The position numbers and the translations under genes are program-made. A model generated the notes under the pieces. That model was not told the DNA's origin and ran no database searches. It saw nothing but the letters and a program-made list of their open reading frames with translations. From Pontitalea aquivivens (GTDB taxonomy: Bacteria > Pseudomonadota > Alphaproteobacteria > Rhodobacterales > Rhodobacteraceae): a stretch of DNA of 64,000 bases. The DNA is taken from the NCBI RefSeq assembly GCF_046507575.1, contig NZ_JBKFEY010000002.1:372001-436000 (forward strand), in the 5' to 3' direction. Positions 16,004-24,704 of the stretch are shown here, in pieces (the first letter of the stretch is position 1; the number at the start of each line of letters is the position of its first letter).

Positions 16004-17020
16004 ATGAAAACATCGGTATTCCTCGGCACGCTGACCGCAGCCGGTCTGGCGGCCGGCATCGCATCCGCGGCCACGCTTGATGACGTGAAGGCGCGGGGCG
16101 AATTGAACTGTGGCGTGAACACCGGGCTTGTCGGCTTTGCCGCGCCGGATGCGAATGGCAACTGGTCGGGCTTTGATGTCGCGGTCTGCAAGGCGGTGGC
16201 CGCTGCCGTTCTGGGCGATGCGTCCAAGGTGAAATATGTGCCGACCACCGGGCAGACGCGCTTTACCGCGCTGGCCTCGGGCGAGGTTGACATGCTGGCG
16301 CGCAATTCCACCTGGACCTTCTCGCGCGACACCGACCTGAAGCTGGATTTCATCGGGGTCAACTATTACGACGGCCAGGGCTTCATGGTCCGCAAGGATC
16401 TGGGCGTGTCCTCGGCCAAGGAACTGGACGGCGCCTCGATCTGCATCCAGACCGGAACCACGACGGAACTGAACCTGGCCGACTATTTCAAGGCCAACAA
16501 CATGAGCTATCAGCCCATCGCGATCGATTCCAACGCCGAGGGCGAACAACAGTATATCGCGGGCGCCTGTGACGCCTACACCACCGATGCATCGGGGCTG
16601 GCAGCGACGCGGGCGGCCTTTGCCGACCCGGACAACCACATCATCCTGCCCGAGATCATCTCGAAAGAGCCGCTTGGGCCGGCAGTGCGGCATGGCGACA
16701 GCGAATGGGGCGACATCGTGCGCTGGACGCTGAACGCGCTGATCGCGGCTGAAGAATACGGCGTGACCTCGGCCAATATCGAGGAACTGTCCAAGGGCAC
16801 CCAGAACCCCGAAATCAACCGCCTGCTGGGCGTCGAGGGCGATCTGGGCAAGATGATCGGGCTGGATAACGACTGGGCCAAGCGCGCGATCCTGGCCGGC
16901 GGCAACTATGGCGAGATTTATGCCGCGACCATCGGCGAATCCACCCCGATCGGTCTGGCCCGCGGTCTGAACGCGCAATGGACCCAGGGCGGGCTGCTTT
17001 ACGCGCCGCCGTTCCGCTAA
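16004..17020 (+). CDS. aapJ: general L-amino acid ABC transporter, periplasmic binding protein
   Basis: A 338-residue periplasmic solute-binding protein of family 3 with a Sec signal peptide (MKTSVFLGTLTAAGLAAG, cleavage near ASA-A at 22). The sequence DDVKARGELNCGVNTGLVGF at the mature N-terminus and RNSTWTFSRDTDL are typical of AapJ, the broad-range amino-acid binder of Rhizobium/Rhodobacter. The open frame reaches 15884, but AGGAAGAGG at 15990-15998 sets ATG 16004. First gene of aapJQMP. Confidence 0.93.
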   Translation: MKTSVFLGTLTAAGLAAGIASAATLDDVKARGELNCGVNTGLVGFAAPDANGNWSGFDVAVCKAVAAAVLGDASKVKYVPTTGQTRFTALASGEVDMLARNSTWTFSRDTDLKLDFIGVNYYDGQGFMVRKDLGVSSAKELDGASICIQTGTTTELNLADYFKANNMSYQPIAIDSNAEGEQQYIAGACDAYTTDASGLAATRAAFADPDNHIILPEIISKEPLGPAVRHGDSEWGDIVRWTLNALIAAEEYGVTSANIEELSKGTQNPEINRLLGVEGDLGKMIGLDNDWAKRAILAGGNYGEIYAATIGESTPIGLARGLNAQWTQGGLLYAPPFR

Positions 17021-17030
17021 GCGCATGAAC

Positions 17031-17058
17031 CGGGCGCGCGGCATTGCCTGCGCGCCCG
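17031..17058 (+). promoter_or_regulatory. hairpin between aapJ and aapQ
   Basis: CGGGCGCGC (17031-17039) pairs with GCGCGCCCG (17050-17058) around a 10-nt loop, 11 bases past the aapJ stop in a 135-bp gap. No T-run follows. Hairpins in this place are common in binding-protein operons and usually keep the 5' cistron more abundant by protecting its mRNA or by partial termination; that role is inferred here. Confidence 0.5.
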
Positions 17059-17155
17059 AAACCGACAAGCCCCGAAGGGGCACCCCGAAGCGCAGGGCGC
17101 AAGTGCCCGAACGATACGGCCTAAGCCGAAGGCGCCCGGGATCAGGGGATGTAGA

Positions 17156-18418
17156 ATGACGATCGCTTCCGAGCCGCCGAAAGCGGGCTTTCGGCTCAGC
17201 CAGCTTGTCTATGACACACGCTACAGATCACTGACCATTCAGGTCATCGTCTTCATGTTGTTCATGGCAGGCGCTGCCTGGCTGGTGGACAATACGGTGC
17301 GCAATCTTCAGGTGCTGGGCAAGGATTTCAACTTCGGCTTCCTGTCGAACCGTGCGGGTTATGACATCGGGCAGATGCTGATACCCTATACCAATGACAG
17401 CACGCATGGGCGCGCGCTGCTGGTGGGGCTGACCAACACGCTGTGGATTTCGTTTCTGGGCTGCATCGCGGCCACGGTCATCGGGGTTTTCGTGGGGGTG
17501 CTGCGGCTGTCGCGCAACTGGCTGATCGCGCGGTTGATGACGGTCTATGTGGAAACCTTCCGCAATGTGCCGCTGCTGTTGTGGATTCTGGTGATCCTGG
17601 CGATCTTTACCGAAACCATGCCGGCGCCGAATGCCTACAGGGTCGCCCCCGATACCGGCGTGGCCGGGCAAGAGATGCTGTTTGGCATGATCGCGCCGAC
17701 CAACCGCTACACCGCGATCCCGGCTGTGGAATTCACCAATTCACTGGGCGCGATCGCCACGCCGCTGGCGCCGGTGTCGATTGATTTCCTGCTGATCGTC
17801 GCGGTTCTGATCGGATCGGTGCTGGTCAACCGCAGGCTTCTGGCCCGCGCCCGCCGCATTCAGGAAGCCACCGGCGTGCGGCCCGTGACCTGGTGGCAAT
17901 CGCTTCTGGTGCTGGTCGTGCCGGCCGCGACGGTTCTGGTCGCGCTGGGCTTCCGGCTTGGTGTGCCGGAATTGCGCGGGTTCAACTTTGTCGGCGGCAC
18001 GAATGTGTCCAATTCCTTTGTTGTGCTTTGGTTGGCGCTGTCGCTTTACACCGGCGCCTTCATCGCGGAAATCGTGCGGGCGGGCATCATGGCGATTTCG
18101 CGCGGCCAGACCGAGGCGGCCTTTGCCCTGGGGCTGCGCCCGCGCCGTACCATGAGCCTGGTGATCTTGCCGCAGGCGTTGCGGGTGATCGTGCCGCCGC
18201 TGATCTCGCAATTCCTGAACCTGACCAAGAATTCCTCGCTGGCCATCGCGGTGGGCTACATGGACCTGCGCGGTACGCTGGGGGGGATCACGCTGAACCA
18301 AACGGGGCGCGAGCTGGAGGCGATCTTGCTGATGATGCTGATCTATCTGGCGATCTCGCTGACGATTTCGGGGGTGATGAATGTCTACAACGCCCGCGTG
18401 AAGCTGAAGGAGCGGTGA
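17156..18418 (+). CDS. aapQ: general L-amino acid ABC transporter, permease AapQ
   Basis: A 420-residue inner-membrane permease of the HisM/polar amino acid type. It has hydrophobic segments throughout, the ETFRNVPLLLWI stretch near residue 138, and the C-terminal EAA loop (EAAFALGLRPRRTMSLVILPQALRV) that docks on the ATPase. It is longer than simple HisM proteins because of an extra periplasmic/membrane insert, as in AapQ/BztB. The next gene starts one base after its stop. Confidence 0.92.
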   Translation: MTIASEPPKAGFRLSQLVYDTRYRSLTIQVIVFMLFMAGAAWLVDNTVRNLQVLGKDFNFGFLSNRAGYDIGQMLIPYTNDSTHGRALLVGLTNTLWISFLGCIAATVIGVFVGVLRLSRNWLIARLMTVYVETFRNVPLLLWILVILAIFTETMPAPNAYRVAPDTGVAGQEMLFGMIAPTNRYTAIPAVEFTNSLGAIATPLAPVSIDFLLIVAVLIGSVLVNRRLLARARRIQEATGVRPVTWWQSLLVLVVPAATVLVALGFRLGVPELRGFNFVGGTNVSNSFVVLWLALSLYTGAFIAEIVRAGIMAISRGQTEAAFALGLRPRRTMSLVILPQALRVIVPPLISQFLNLTKNSSLAIAVGYMDLRGTLGGITLNQTGRELEAILLMMLIYLAISLTISGVMNVYNARVKLKER

Positions 18419-18419
18419 G

Positions 18420-19736
18420 ATGAGCGAGACCCACGCCCAGACCGTCGCCTATGTCCGCGACACGATGCTGCCCGAACAGCCCCCGCCCGCGTCCCAGGCC
18501 GGGGTGATCCGGTGGCTGCGGGAAAACCTGTTCTCGGGTCCGCTGAATACGGTGCTGACGCTGGCGGGCGTTGCCGTCATCTACTGGCTGGTCAGCCATT
18601 ATTACGGCTGGTTCGCCCGATCCGTCTGGACTGCCGGGTCGCTGGCTGAATGCCGCCAGATCATTGCCGCCACCTGGGGCGAGGGGCTTTCGGGCGCCTG
18701 CTGGGCGGTGATCCGTGAACGCTGGCATCAGTATCTGTTCGGCTTCTACCCGCCTGAACTGTATTGGCGCCCGGTGCTTGTCTTCGTACTGTTGTTCGTG
18801 GCGCTGGCCCCGGTGTTGTTTTCTGCCTTTCCACGCAGGATGCTGCTGTTTTCTGCGATCTACCCGGTGCTGGCGATCTGGCTTTTGTGGGGCGGGTCGC
18901 TCTGGCCCGAGGTGATGATCGTGCTGGGGGTCGTGTTGGGCTATCTGGCCCTGCGTCTGCTGGAACCGCGCATGCCGGGCTTTGCCATCTTTGGCGCCAT
19001 CGGCGTGGCGCTGGCGTTCTGGGCCTGGGGGGCGGGACCGCTGGCCGATGCGCTGCGCGCGCTGGCGCCGGTGTCGCTGACGCCGGTGGCGTCGGATCGG
19101 TTCGGCGGGTTCCTTCTGGCGGTGACGCTGGGGGTGGGGGGCATCGTGATGTCGTTGCCGCTGGGCATCATGCTGGCACTGGGGCGGCAATCAGACATGT
19201 TCCTGGTCAAAACCTTGTCGGTCTGCTTCATCGAGTTCATCCGGGGGGTGCCGCTGATCACGCTGCTGTTCGTGGCATCCTTGTTGCTGAATTATTTCCT
19301 GCCGCCGGGCACCAATTTCGACATCATCCTGCGGGTGATGATCCTGGTGACGCTGTTCGCCGCCGCCTATATCGCCGAGGTGGTGCGCGGCGGTCTGGCC
19401 GCCCTGCCGCGCGGCCAGTATGAGGCCGCGGATGCGCTGGGGCTGGATTACTGGAAGGCACAGCGGCTGATCATTCTGCCGCAGGCGCTCAAGATCTCGA
19501 TCCCGGGCATCGTGTCGACCTTCATCGGCATGTTCAAGGATACGACACTGGTGGTGTTCGTGGGCCTGTTCGACCCGCTGAAGGGTATTTCCGATTTCGT
19601 CCGCGCCGATTTTGCCTGGAAGGGGATCTACTGGGAACCCTACATCTTTGTCGGCGTCATCTTCTTCCTCTTCAACTTCAGCATGTCCCGATACTCGATG
19701 TATCTGGAAAACAGGCTGAAGCGCGATCATCGATAA
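18420..19736 (+). CDS. aapM: general L-amino acid ABC transporter, permease AapM
   Basis: A 438-residue permease partner of AapQ, with a hydrophilic N-terminus, multiple membrane segments, FIEFIRGVPLITLLF and the EAA loop (EAADALGLDYWKAQRLIILP). The last part (FIGMFKDTTLVVFVGLFDPL) is typical of AapM/BztC. AAGGAGCGG just before the start overlaps the end of aapQ. aapP follows after 10 bp with AAGGAG. Confidence 0.92.
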   Translation: MSETHAQTVAYVRDTMLPEQPPPASQAGVIRWLRENLFSGPLNTVLTLAGVAVIYWLVSHYYGWFARSVWTAGSLAECRQIIAATWGEGLSGACWAVIRERWHQYLFGFYPPELYWRPVLVFVLLFVALAPVLFSAFPRRMLLFSAIYPVLAIWLLWGGSLWPEVMIVLGVVLGYLALRLLEPRMPGFAIFGAIGVALAFWAWGAGPLADALRALAPVSLTPVASDRFGGFLLAVTLGVGGIVMSLPLGIMLALGRQSDMFLVKTLSVCFIEFIRGVPLITLLFVASLLLNYFLPPGTNFDIILRVMILVTLFAAAYIAEVVRGGLAALPRGQYEAADALGLDYWKAQRLIILPQALKISIPGIVSTFIGMFKDTTLVVFVGLFDPLKGISDFVRADFAWKGIYWEPYIFVGVIFFLFNFSMSRYSMYLENRLKRDHR

Positions 19737-19746
19737 GGAGTCCGCC

Positions 19747-20538
19747 ATGACGGAACCGCAATTCGCCCGCGCCATCGACCGCAGCCAGATGACGGTCAGC
19801 GATGAGGTGGCGATCCAGATCACCAACATGAACAAATGGTACGGCACCTTCCATGTGCTGCGCGACATCAACCTGACGGTGAACCGCGGCGAACGGATCG
19901 TCATCGCAGGGCCGTCGGGGTCGGGCAAATCGACGCTGATCCGCTGCATCAACCGACTTGAGGAACATCAGGCCGGCCAGATCATCGTGGATGGAACCGA
20001 GCTGACCTCGGATCTGAAGAACATCGACAAGGTCCGGTCCGAGGTCGGGATGGTGTTTCAGCATTTCAACCTGTTTCCGCATCTGACGATCCTGGAAAAC
20101 TGCACGCTGGCACCGATCTGGGTGCGCAAGGTGCCCAGGCGTGAGGCCGAGGAAACGGCGATGCATTTCCTGGAAAAGGTGAAGATCCCCGAACAGGCGC
20201 ACAAATACCCCGGCCAGCTGTCGGGCGGCCAGCAGCAGCGCGTGGCGATTGCGCGGTCCTTGTGCATGAAGCCGCGGATCATGCTGTTTGACGAACCGAC
20301 CAGCGCGCTGGACCCGGAAATGATCAAGGAAGTGCTCGACACCATGATCGAGCTGGCCGAGGAAGGCATGACGATGCTGTGCGTCACCCATGAGATGGGC
20401 TTTGCCCAGGCGGTGGCAAACCGTGTGATCTTTATGGACCAGGGCCAGATTGTCGAACAGAACGAGCCCAGGGAATTCTTCAACAACCCGAAATCCGAAC
20501 GCACCAAGCTGTTCCTGAGCCAGATCCTGGGTCACTGA
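19747..20538 (+). CDS. aapP: general L-amino acid ABC transporter, ATP-binding protein AapP
   Basis: A 263-residue ABC ATPase: Walker A GPSGSGKST (about residues 58-66), Q-loop MVFQHFNLFPHLT, signature LSGGQQQRVAIAR and Walker B LFDEPTSALDPEM. It energises amino-acid import by AapQM. The N-terminus has a ~20-residue extension before the domain, common in AapP. It is the last gene of the operon; a bidirectional terminator follows, shared with ccr on the other strand. Confidence 0.94.
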   Translation: MTEPQFARAIDRSQMTVSDEVAIQITNMNKWYGTFHVLRDINLTVNRGERIVIAGPSGSGKSTLIRCINRLEEHQAGQIIVDGTELTSDLKNIDKVRSEVGMVFQHFNLFPHLTILENCTLAPIWVRKVPRREAEETAMHFLEKVKIPEQAHKYPGQLSGGQQQRVAIARSLCMKPRIMLFDEPTSALDPEMIKEVLDTMIELAEEGMTMLCVTHEMGFAQAVANRVIFMDQGQIVEQNEPREFFNNPKSERTKLFLSQILGH

Positions 20539-20548
20539 CCCCGGGAAC

Positions 20549-20580
20549 GAAAAAACCCGCGCCTTCCGGCGCGGGTTCCG
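20549..20580. terminator. bidirectional terminator between aapP and ccr
   Basis: AACCCGCGCC (20554-20563) pairs with GGCGCGGGTT (20568-20577) around TTCC. Six A residues just upstream give a T-run on the minus strand, so it is strongest for ccr (minus), whose stop is at 20600; it also ends aapP transcription. Confidence 0.85.
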
Positions 20581-20599
20581 TCGCTGAAGACCAGGCGGG

Positions 20600-21892
<1,293 letters not shown>

Positions 21893-21935
21893 GGTCCAGT
21901 CTCCTTTGCAGTCGCCGCAGCGCAGAATCGGCGCT

Positions 21936-21975
21936 GGTCTGAGACCGAGATACTAACGGTCGCGCAATAATGCAA
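21936..21975 (-). promoter_or_regulatory. ccr promoter with a short palindrome at the start site
   Basis: On the minus strand TTGCAT (21975-21970) is followed after 17 bases by TATCTC (21952-21947). Directly downstream, about where transcription would begin, lies the palindrome GGTCTGAGACC (21936-21946), a possible operator. The leader to ATG 21892 is about 50 bases. Confidence 0.45.
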
Positions 21976-22020
21976 TGGAGGAGGTTCTGGTTTTGTAATT
22001 TTATGACTTTGCGACCGCAG

Positions 22021-22043
22021 AAAACCGGGACATCGTCCCGGTT
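22021..22043 (-). terminator. terminator after the small secreted-protein gene
   Basis: AACCGGGAC (22023-22031) pairs perfectly with GTCCCGGTT (22035-22043) around three bases. Read on the minus strand it ends in TTTT, 19 bases past the stop of the 22062-22391 gene, and it insulates ccr from that gene. Confidence 0.8.
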
Positions 22044-22061
22044 CCCGTCGTCAGCTGCAGA

Positions 22062-22391
22062 TTATTCGAGAGTAAAGCTCTCGGTGGTGCAGGTATCGAG
22101 CCCTTCTTCGATCAGCTCGTCGCCATCCTCGAACACGATCCTCATGTCGAACATGCAATAGTCCGAGCCGTCGTTGAAATCGATCACGACCGAATCGCCG
22201 GGCGGCAGGACATCGACGCCCAGAATGTCTTCTTCCCAGTTCGTGGTGCCGGTGTTCGATCCGTAAAATTCCACGATCGTGTAGCCGGTGTTGTTGATCA
22301 CCTCGACCCGGCGATCCTTGGCCGAAGCCGGCAGTGCAAATGTGACAGCCATTACCGCTGCGGTCAGGGCCGTCATCATACCAAAACGCAT
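22062..22391 (-). CDS. small secreted protein of unknown function
   Basis: A 109-residue protein with a clear signal peptide (MRFGMMTALTAAVMAVTFAL, cleavage near ASA-K at 24). The mature part of about 85 residues is acidic, starts with RRVEVINNTGYTIVEFYGSN, and has two cysteines (in DYCMFDM and DTCTTES) that could form a disulphide. I recall similar short secreted proteins in Rhodobacteraceae, some wrongly named argininosuccinate lyase; no function is known to me. It sits between the divergent ccr and ecm genes with its own terminator, and its leader contains a terminator-like hairpin. Confidence 0.75.
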   Translation of the reverse strand: MRFGMMTALTAAVMAVTFALPASAKDRRVEVINNTGYTIVEFYGSNTGTTNWEEDILGVDVLPPGDSVVIDFNDGSDYCMFDMRIVFEDGDELIEEGLDTCTTESFTLE

Positions 22392-22406
22392 CTTTCACAG
22401 TCCTAC

Positions 22407-22430
22407 AAAAAAACCCGGCACAGCGCCGGG
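22407..22430 (-). terminator. terminator-like hairpin in the leader of the small secreted-protein gene
   Basis: CCCGGC (22414-22419) and GCCGGG (22425-22430) form a 6-bp stem. On the minus strand it is followed by seven T residues (22413-22407), an intrinsic terminator shape, only 16 bases before ATG 22391. No gene on the minus strand ends upstream of it, so it is either a leader attenuator or the end of a short non-coding transcript. Confidence 0.55.
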
Positions 22431-22506
22431 CAGATTATTTTCCCTTGGGTGGCGTGCCAAGGCAAGAGCGGATCGGATGGGGCTGCCTGTGCCGCGGTGC
22501 AGCGAA

Positions 22507-22536
22507 TTGACAGCGACACATTCTTTCACCTAAATG
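22507..22536 (+). promoter_or_regulatory. probable ecm promoter
   Basis: TTGACA (22507-22512), 18-base spacer, TAAATG (22531-22536), 46 bases before ecm ATG 22583. The -35 is a perfect consensus; the -10 is moderate. The divergent strand also has TTGACT near 22549-22544, which may serve the small secreted-protein gene. Confidence 0.5.
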
Positions 22537-22582
22537 CCAGTCAACCGCAATATTGTTGCGATTTCAGGATTCGGAGGCCGCG

Positions 22583-24556
22583 ATGACCGACACCAACATG
22601 CCTGCCAAGGAAAAGCCCTGGCTGTTCCGTACCTATGCCGGCCATTCCACCGCGGCCAAGTCGAACGAACTTTACCGGACGAACCTGTCCAAGGGGCAGA
22701 CGGGACTGTCCGTGGCCTTCGACCTGCCGACCCAGACCGGCTATGACAGCGACCATGTCCTGGCGCGGGGCGAGGTCGGCAAGGTTGGCGTGCCGGTTTG
22801 CCATCTGGGCGATATGCGCACCCTGTTCCGCGATATTCCGCTGGAACAGATGAACACCTCGATGACGATCAACGCCACCGCGCCGTGGCTTTTGTCGCTG
22901 TATATCGCCGTGGCCGAGGAACAGGGCGCCGATGTGTCCCGGCTGCAGGGCACCGTGCAGAACGACATCATCAAGGAATATCTCTCGCGCGGGACCTATA
23001 TTTGCCCGCCCAAACCCAGCCTGCGGATGATTACCGACGTGGCGGCCTTTACCGCGCAAAGCCTGCCGAAATGGAACCCGATGAACGTCTGTTCCTATCA
23101 CCTGCAAGAGGCAGGGGCGACCCCGGAACAGGAACTGGCCTTCGCGCTGGCGACCGCCATTGCCGTGCTGGATGACCTGAAAACCAAGGTCGCCCCCGAG
23201 GGCTTTCCCGCGATGGTGGGCCGGATCAGCTTTTTCGTGAACGCCGGCATCCGCTTCGTCACCGAGATGTGCAAGATGCGCGCCTTCACCGAGCTGTGGG
23301 ATGAAGTTTGCCGCGACCGCTATGGCATCGCTGAGGAAAAATACCGTCGTTTCCGCTATGGCGTACAGGTCAACAGCCTTGGCCTGACCGAACAGCAGCC
23401 GGAAAACAACGTCTACCGCATCCTGATCGAGATGCTGGCGGTGACCTTGTCCAGGAACGCCCGCGCCCGCGCCGTGCAGCTGCCCGCCTGGAACGAGGCG
23501 CTGGGCCTGCCGCGCCCCTGGGATCAGCAATGGTCGCTGCGGATGCAGCAGATCATGGCCTATGAAACCGACCTGCTGGAATATGGCGATCTGTTTGACG
23601 GCAATCCCGCCGTAACCGCCAGGGTCGAGGATCTGAAGCAGGGCGCGCGCCAGGAACTGGCAACGCTCGATTCCATGGGCGGCGCGATCGCGGCGATCGA
23701 TTACATGAAATCGCGCCTGGTGGAATCGAATGCCGAGCGGATCAACCGGATCGAGGCGAATGAAACCATCGTCGTCGGCGTGAACCGCTGGACCGGGGGC
23801 GAAGCCTCGCCCCTGACCGCCGGCGATGGCGGGATCATGGTGGTGGATCCCGCCGTCGAGGCCGACCAGATCGACCGCCTGCGGGCCTGGCGCGAGACCC
23901 GCGACCAGCGGGCCGTCGAGGCCGCGCTGGCCGCGCTGCGCAAGGCCGCGCAGTCGGGCGCCAATATCATGCCGCCATCCATCGCTGCGGCCAGGGCGGG
24001 TGTGACCACAGGCGAATGGGCGGGCGTGATGCGTCAGGTCCATGGCGAATACCGCGGGCCCACCGGCGTCAGCCGCGCGCCGTCGAACAAGACCGAAGGG
24101 CTCGACGACATCCGCGCCGCGGTCGATACCGTCTCGGCCCGGTTGGGGCGGCGGCTCAAGTTCGTGGTCGGCAAGCCCGGGCTCGATGGCCATTCGAACG
24201 GCGCCGAACAGATCGCCTTCCGCGCGCGCGATTGCGGCATGGACATCACCTACGAAGGCATCCGCCTGACCCCTGAACAGATCGTGGCGCAGGCCCTGGA
24301 TGATGAGGCTCATGTCGTCGGGCTGTCGATCCTGTCGGGCAGTCACCTGCCGCTGATTGAAGAGGTGATGGACCGGATGCGCTGCGCCGGGTTGGGGCAT
24401 GTGCCGGTCGTCGTCGGCGGAATCATCCCTGATGAAGATGCAGCCAAGCTTCTGGGTTTTGGCGTTGCCCGCGTCTACACGCCCAAGGATTTTGAACTCA
24501 ACCGCATCATGATGGATATCGTGGCGCTGGTCGACGCCGCGCCGCTTGCAGCCTGA
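22583..24556 (+). CDS. ecm: ethylmalonyl-CoA mutase
   Basis: A 657-residue single-chain adenosylcobalamin-dependent mutase converting ethylmalonyl-CoA to methylsuccinyl-CoA. The N-terminal TIM-barrel part (GLSVAFDLPTQTGYDSDH near residue 48) binds acyl-CoA. The C-terminal B12 domain carries the base-off motif Asp535-x-His537-x-x-Gly540 (in GLDGHSNG) and later VVGGIIPDEDAAKL. It belongs to the MeaA-type clade, distinct from methylmalonyl-CoA mutase. ATG 22583 follows CGGAGG; an upstream in-frame start at 22553 is less likely. Confidence 0.95.
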   Translation: MTDTNMPAKEKPWLFRTYAGHSTAAKSNELYRTNLSKGQTGLSVAFDLPTQTGYDSDHVLARGEVGKVGVPVCHLGDMRTLFRDIPLEQMNTSMTINATAPWLLSLYIAVAEEQGADVSRLQGTVQNDIIKEYLSRGTYICPPKPSLRMITDVAAFTAQSLPKWNPMNVCSYHLQEAGATPEQELAFALATAIAVLDDLKTKVAPEGFPAMVGRISFFVNAGIRFVTEMCKMRAFTELWDEVCRDRYGIAEEKYRRFRYGVQVNSLGLTEQQPENNVYRILIEMLAVTLSRNARARAVQLPAWNEALGLPRPWDQQWSLRMQQIMAYETDLLEYGDLFDGNPAVTARVEDLKQGARQELATLDSMGGAIAAIDYMKSRLVESNAERINRIEANETIVVGVNRWTGGEASPLTAGDGGIMVVDPAVEADQIDRLRAWRETRDQRAVEAALAALRKAAQSGANIMPPSIAAARAGVTTGEWAGVMRQVHGEYRGPTGVSRAPSNKTEGLDDIRAAVDTVSARLGRRLKFVVGKPGLDGHSNGAEQIAFRARDCGMDITYEGIRLTPEQIVAQALDDEAHVVGLSILSGSHLPLIEEVMDRMRCAGLGHVPVVVGGIIPDEDAAKLLGFGVARVYTPKDFELNRIMMDIVALVDAAPLAA

Positions 24557-24568
24557 ACCGTCGGATCC

Positions 24569-24633
24569 GAGTATTTGAGCCAAGAAGAAGCCCCCTGTTC
24601 TTCTTGGCCCCAAATACTCCCGCCGGAGGCTTC
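24569..24633. repeat. dispersed repeat, paired inverted copy after ecm
   Basis: GAGTATTTG (24569-24577) and GCCAAGAAGAA (24579-24589) pair with TTCTTCTTGGC (24598-24608) and CAAATACTC (24611-24619), making a 20-bp stem with a small internal loop, then CCGCCGGAGGCTTCC (24619-24633). The right half recurs at 63771-63805, and its core at 26253-26279. A REP-like element at a gene 3' end; it may act as terminator or mRNA stabiliser. Confidence 0.8.
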
Positions 24634-24704
24634 CGCACGACCCATCGGCGCGGCGCCGCCTGCGGGCCCTTTCGCCCGTCACGGCCCGCCTGTAAGGTCA
24701 CGCC

